Assembly (NCBI GenBank): GCA_037833965.1
Contig: AP031355.1
Span: 30,777,501 to 30,841,500 of the forward strand
Direction of reading: 5' to 3'
From: Marchantia polymorpha subsp. ruderalis
Taxonomy: Eukaryota; Streptophyta; Marchantiopsida; Marchantiales; Marchantiaceae
DNA: 64,000 nucleotides
Shown: in pieces, positions 59,769 through 64,000 of the stretch
How positions within the stretch are numbered: position 1 is the first letter of the stretch
Layout of the letters: every line of letters starts with the position of its first letter
Notes under the pieces: model-generated
What the model was told of the DNA's origin: nothing
Seen by the model: the letters and a program-made list of their open reading frames with translations, nothing else
Database searches by the model: none
Made by a program: the position numbers and the translations under genes

Positions 59769-62373
59769 ACAACGGCAATTCTGGGATATCAACCGCCTGA
59801 GGCAAATTGGTCTCAGGGGCTGTGCCGTCCGATGTAGCGGTTACGATGTCATCTGAACTTACATCTACTCCTAGCCTACGCAACACATTTACAATCTCTA
59901 CTTCTACATTCTGGCGCGCCTCATTCAATTCCTCTGAAAATGTGTTAACTAACTCTACAATATGTTTGTGTCCGGCGGATCCGCTGGTCATGGCGCTCAT
60001 CAACCGCCGCTCGAGCGAATCTAACTTCAGCCACTTCACCGTTTGCAATCCCCACATCGCGAACCCGTTTAGACACTTCTTCAACCGCAACTTCAATCCG
60101 TTGGTTGTCACGTTCCGCAGATGACGGTAGGCCTCCTCTGCCTTTTCCATTTTCCTTTGCGACTCCTGCGATCTCATGTCCGCCTTACCTAACTGCTCCC
60201 GCAACCGTCGACATTCCGATTCAACCTTCAATTTAAATTTGTCCTCCAAAGTTCTGGTCGATTCACAATCCATCAATTTCTTGGCCCAATTCGCCAATTA
60301 CTCCTCATGCTTCCGGACCTCCTCCGTCAAACTTGCTGATAGCTCCTCCGCACGTCGGAATTCAGCCTCGCACTTACCCTCAATCTCTGAAACCTTGCGA
60401 CGAAGATCATCTTCCGCCGTCTACGCCTTTGCAATTTTGGCCCGAAGTTCTTCGGCGATGCGAACTTCTTCAGCTCTTGGGACCTCCAATGTAGCAAGTT
60501 CCTTGATATGTTTCTTCTCTCGCTTCTCCGCAGGTGATCAGTCGCTCCAATCGCTTAACTGCTTCATCATATGCTTCCTTGGATTTATCCAACCTCGTGA
60601 GCAAATCCACTGTCATCTTCTGCCCGTTCTCGTTAGAGTTGCGAAGTCCACCACAGGTCTCCTCCAACTCTGCACATCGTCCGGATTCCTTCTCCAGATT
60701 CAATTGCAGTACTTTGCACTCAATTTTCTTCTCTCAAAGTTGGACTTCTCGCTCCTGCAATGTCACTTCACTGCCGCGCACTCGGTTGCCAAGTTTGCCG
60801 CTCGCTCCCGTGCCAATTCAGTCGCGGAATCCCACTCCCTCTTTACTGCTAGTGCTCTCTTGAGCTGCGGTATATTTCTTATCATCTCTACATAAAATAC
60901 TACCTCCTTGGACACAACATACTTCTCTCTCTTCCCATCCAGATACTTCAGTAATGGGACCACACTATCTTGCAAGAAGTCGGGGAAAGAAACGACTAAC
61001 TCCTCCGGTTCCTCCTGCGAAGTCTTCGCCTCTTTTGCCGGCCTCACTTCTTCCGTAGGAGATGACGACAATGCACTGTTTGAGTCATCTACCACCGTCC
61101 CTCCAACCTGCGCAACAATCTGTTCCAATACTTCGTCGCTTAATGTTAGCTCATTTACCAATTCTTCGCTCTTCTTCGGATGTGGTATTCCTTCACTTCC
61201 CGCAGTTTGTGTCCGGTCCAAAGACAGAGAGTTTGGACTAACTCTTTCCATTCCCTCCTTCAAAGGTTCCGCCAGTGTTTCTGCTGAAACTTCAATCAAT
61301 ACCCACAAAGATCCTTCCCTCCCTACAGGCTATGTTGACTTGCCCACTGCGACTTTGGGTGTACTCACAATCGGAGCAACTGTCTTTTCTACGCTGCTAT
61401 TCGATACTTCTGCTAACCTGTAACTCATGATTCACCCTTTTCTTTGGTCTTGCGCGAGTTCTCGACTGCCTGATCACATCTACTTCTGTTTCCGTTCTTC
61501 TTACTTCAAGTGCCAAATCTCCTTCGTCATCTCTCACTACTCGCCTTCTCTTCGCCACTCGTCTCTCCGACTTTTCCCCGTCTCCGCACAACCTCCACTT
61601 GAACTGGTCCTTGGGCTATCGTCTGTGATGGAATGGAGGGTCGACGGGTATCGTCCTCGGTCCCTTTGCTGGACTTGATCGTCAAGATTTCCCGCTCCTT
61701 CGGATATCGCTTCTTCTCCTCTCTCGTAAGCAACCCCATGCCTCGGTAGAAATCACCAAGAAGGAAGTGAGATGATTGACCAATGGTTCTGTCCACCGAT
61801 CGGACGCATTCACCTAGACAAGATCGTGAAAGATCCTTGTCCAGTGTACTCCTTGTCCCTTCAAGATTCGTTCAAAGAACCCTACATGCCAGGCCGTCAC
61901 ATACGTTGTATAGCTGGTCGCAATATGTGCATAATTCCCAACGCTATCGCCCTTCTCTTCGGATCTATGTAATCCGCTGTCTTCCACCCGTTCGTTCCCT
62001 GTCTCCCAGAACTGAAGAGTGGTCCGTAAGAAAATTCTTCGGTGCACGTAAGTCCCACGCTACTCTTCTCAAACACAAGGTCTCTGTCGCTACCTACGCA
62101 CGGTCCCATCATCTTCGTCCAATGCTCGATTGTCCAGAGCATGGGATTACTTTGAAGCTCCACGCCCTCGGTCTGGTTCTTATCCATTATCTCCTTATAG
62201 ATACTCGCCGAGACGCAATTCCAATTCCAAAAGAGGAATTCAAGTCGCAACTCGCTCAGCTCGCGTCTGAAGGGTCGCAATTCATCGTAGGGCACCTTCA
62301 TGAGAACCAATTTCCGCACCTTGTCACTCTTCTTTGGCCCCATGACTTTGATTCGCGTCTTTGCTGCTAGCAA
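59767..62373 (-). pseudogene. Family gene, copy E, broken
   Basis: The N-terminal domain begins about 62340 (KVPYDELRPFRRELSELRLE, FWNWNCVSASIYKEI), with AWHVGFFERILKGQGVHWTR (about 61890) and HFLLGDFYRGMGLLTREE (about 61760). Then come a linker, LLKYLDGKREKYV (about 60950), a long coiled coil (60890-60100) and a C-terminal segment ending NVLRRLGVDVSSDD (about 59860). Same module order as copy B but well diverged, with several breaks. The coiled coil is the longest of the four. Confidence 0.6.
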
Positions 62374-62761
62374 GGTCGGTCAATTTCGCTCTTTCTCTCG
62401 CTCGCTCGTTCTTGCTCGATATTGCAATGTCGGCGCAAGGACTCCTCGTACTGCCCTTACCCTTGAAGCCCTAACATTGCCTCCTCACCTGCCCACTAGA
62501 ATTTCCGACGCGTGCGAATGTCTCCCGGCCCGTTGCGCGATTTGAAATTGAATCCTATGTCTTCGCCGAAGACGCAGCTCTTGCAAGGCCCAAAAAGACG
62601 GCGATGAAGATCCAAAGATCTTCGGACGTAGACGAATTCTAACTAATCCTGTCATATCTCCTCCTAAGCTGCTCATTCTAACTCGTACAACTACTTTCTA
62701 GACAAATATCTTTTAGTTTTTTTGATTTTTAAAGAGAAAAACAAAAAACCTAGACACCACA

Positions 62762-64000
62762 TCCCATCATCATGTAGACTACTTACTCATGTGAATCCCT
62801 CCATTCAATGTCGTTGATGTTCACAAACTTATCTCTTGGCCAACATAGCGAGGCCCATGGATCTCAATTTGTCTTAAACTTGCTTTCATCAAAGCAAGTA
62901 ATCATCTTGGCCATTTAAAGTTATGATGCTATACCATGATTTAGAAACCTATCTTGATGCCATCGCCTTCCGTTGAAAGCTAGAACCAATAGCAGCTTTC
63001 GCGGTAATTTTGTCCTTTTGAGTAATTTTTTAATGAGTCGCGTTGAGAGCTTTTCGATAATATACAATTTGCTTAAATTCCGACAAAGATTTTATCGGAC
63101 AAAATATTTTGGGATAGAATATTTTTTCAAATAAAATATATCTTACATATGGAATCTTTGTTTGAAAGCTATTCACGTTTGCCCGACTTGCCCGCCGCGC
63201 TTGGCAAAAACTGACCGTCACGTGTTAGCTTACGTGTCAAGCCATGTGTGTCTCTGTGCCATGTGTTGAGTCGTATATGTCATCCATACATACGTGATGT
63301 TAACCTCTTTTGTGAGCACCACATATTGACTGACAATTAGACTGCATCGCACCTCACATCATGAATCTGCAATGATCCTGACACGTGTCGGCTCCTCATC
63401 GTTTCCTGGCCTGCGTTACCTTCATGCTTTGATGTGGCGGAGCCACACGTCAACACCTCACGCGTTTGGATGTTGACATGGTGCTTGGAGGGTGACATGT
63501 AGGGTTGGAGGCAAGACCAAATTTTTGAAGGCATGCCCGTGCCCCCATGCATGCCTGTATCACAATATGTATATTTCCAATATTTACAAAGTATACATAA
63601 ATTAAGTATAATACGTGATCATACATATAGTAAGTAACTTTAACTAAAATATAATCAATATACAATTAGTTATAGTTAGAGTATACTGAACGATGCTTTA
63701 CAATTTATAGAACTTCCCACCATATACTTTGAGATGATCTCCACATGCACTATACAACTACATCACATTCTAAGTACTAGACCACTACACGAGAGAGTTT
63801 CCACATTTTCACTACACCAGATTCTGAGTGCTGTTTCAGATCTCGCAGACATTTCATTGCTGCAGACCATATTTAAGACCTGGGATTGAGTTCATGAAAA
63901 GTTTTGCACCTGAATAGAAATAAAAAAATGACGCATATACGAATATTCCAAAGTTACATTATGATTAATACGTATATACATACAGGCATGCCCCGTATAC
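62762..64000. other. No recognised gene
   Basis: AT-rich sequence with short open frames only (63030-63221 minus, 63337-63552 minus). ACGTGT/ACACGT-type motifs recur between 63210 and 63450. I found no domain, RNA gene or clear repeat end here. Confidence 0.55.

Larger units (their letters stand above)
59228..62761 (-). mobile_element. Family member E: giant-LTR-like unit on the minus strand
   Basis: Read on the minus strand it starts TGTGGTGTCTAGG (62761) with a T-rich GTTTTTTGTTTTT run just after, like B, C and A/D, and ends CTGTCATTACA (59228). Length 3534 bp: about 390 bp of leader, the family gene, then a 540-bp tail with a TATA-like AATAAATAG and a CCCAAGG/CCTTGGG hairpin. No target duplication is clear (TTCCT against TCCCA). 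Its left end abuts copia RT sequence. Confidence 0.65.

Overview
The window looks like land-plant nuclear DNA. The one clear host gene is a plant-type CTR9/VIP6 with 25 exons joined by GT-AG introns, and the rest is mostly plant-style LTR elements (a chromodomain Ty3/gypsy element, a Ty3/gypsy element ending in a PHD finger, and Ty1/copia). A bryophyte such as a liverwort or moss fits the PHD-bearing gypsy element and the intron sizes, but I cannot fix the species from sequence alone.

Layout. 1-5.9 kb: an old, broken Ty3/gypsy element on the plus strand with an 860-bp LTR-like insertion in its integrase. 5.9-10.7 kb: intergenic DNA with no gene I recognise. 10.765-21.180 kb (minus strand): a complete CTR9 gene, 1094 codons, a subunit of the RNA polymerase II Paf1 complex. 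21.2-21.6 kb: its upstream flank. 21.6-31.0 kb: very AT-rich decayed DNA holding the gag/protease end of a PHD-type gypsy element. 31.0-50.2 kb: a block of GC-richer insertions. 50.2-55.7 kb: AT-rich DNA with the RT, RNase H, integrase and PHD parts of a PHD-type gypsy element, probably the other half of the same one. 55.7-59.2 kb: a Ty1/copia remnant on the minus strand, interrupted by a 2.2-kb repeat-rich insertion. 59.2-62.8 kb: one more member of the unusual family described next. 62.8-64 kb: nothing recognised.

The most interesting content is a repeated family with four copies here (A/D 31015-50216, B 33380-44325, C 44343-49249, E 59228-62761). Each starts TGTGRT and ends ATTACA. Copy C has a perfect 5-bp target duplication and B a near-perfect one. 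Each carries one gene for an unfamiliar protein: an N-terminal globular domain, a charged linker, a [10 protein letters not shown]-type motif, a coiled coil and a conserved C-terminal helix. After the gene come a TATA-like box, a conserved hairpin and a U5-like tail. There is no second LTR and no gag-pol. The simplest reading is that these are giant solo LTRs, 3.3-4.9 kb, whose U3 encodes a protein.

The nesting is unusually readable: old PHD-gypsy element, then A/D inside it, then B and C side by side head to head inside A/D, then a very young chromovirus (35473-41534, LTRs identical as read, TSD CTGCT) inside B. The young chromovirus looks whole. Its gag and pol ORFs overlap, with a canonical -1 slippery heptamer followed by a stem-loop and a possible pseudoknot. 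For the LTR-type elements I report family, parts, boundaries and nesting only.
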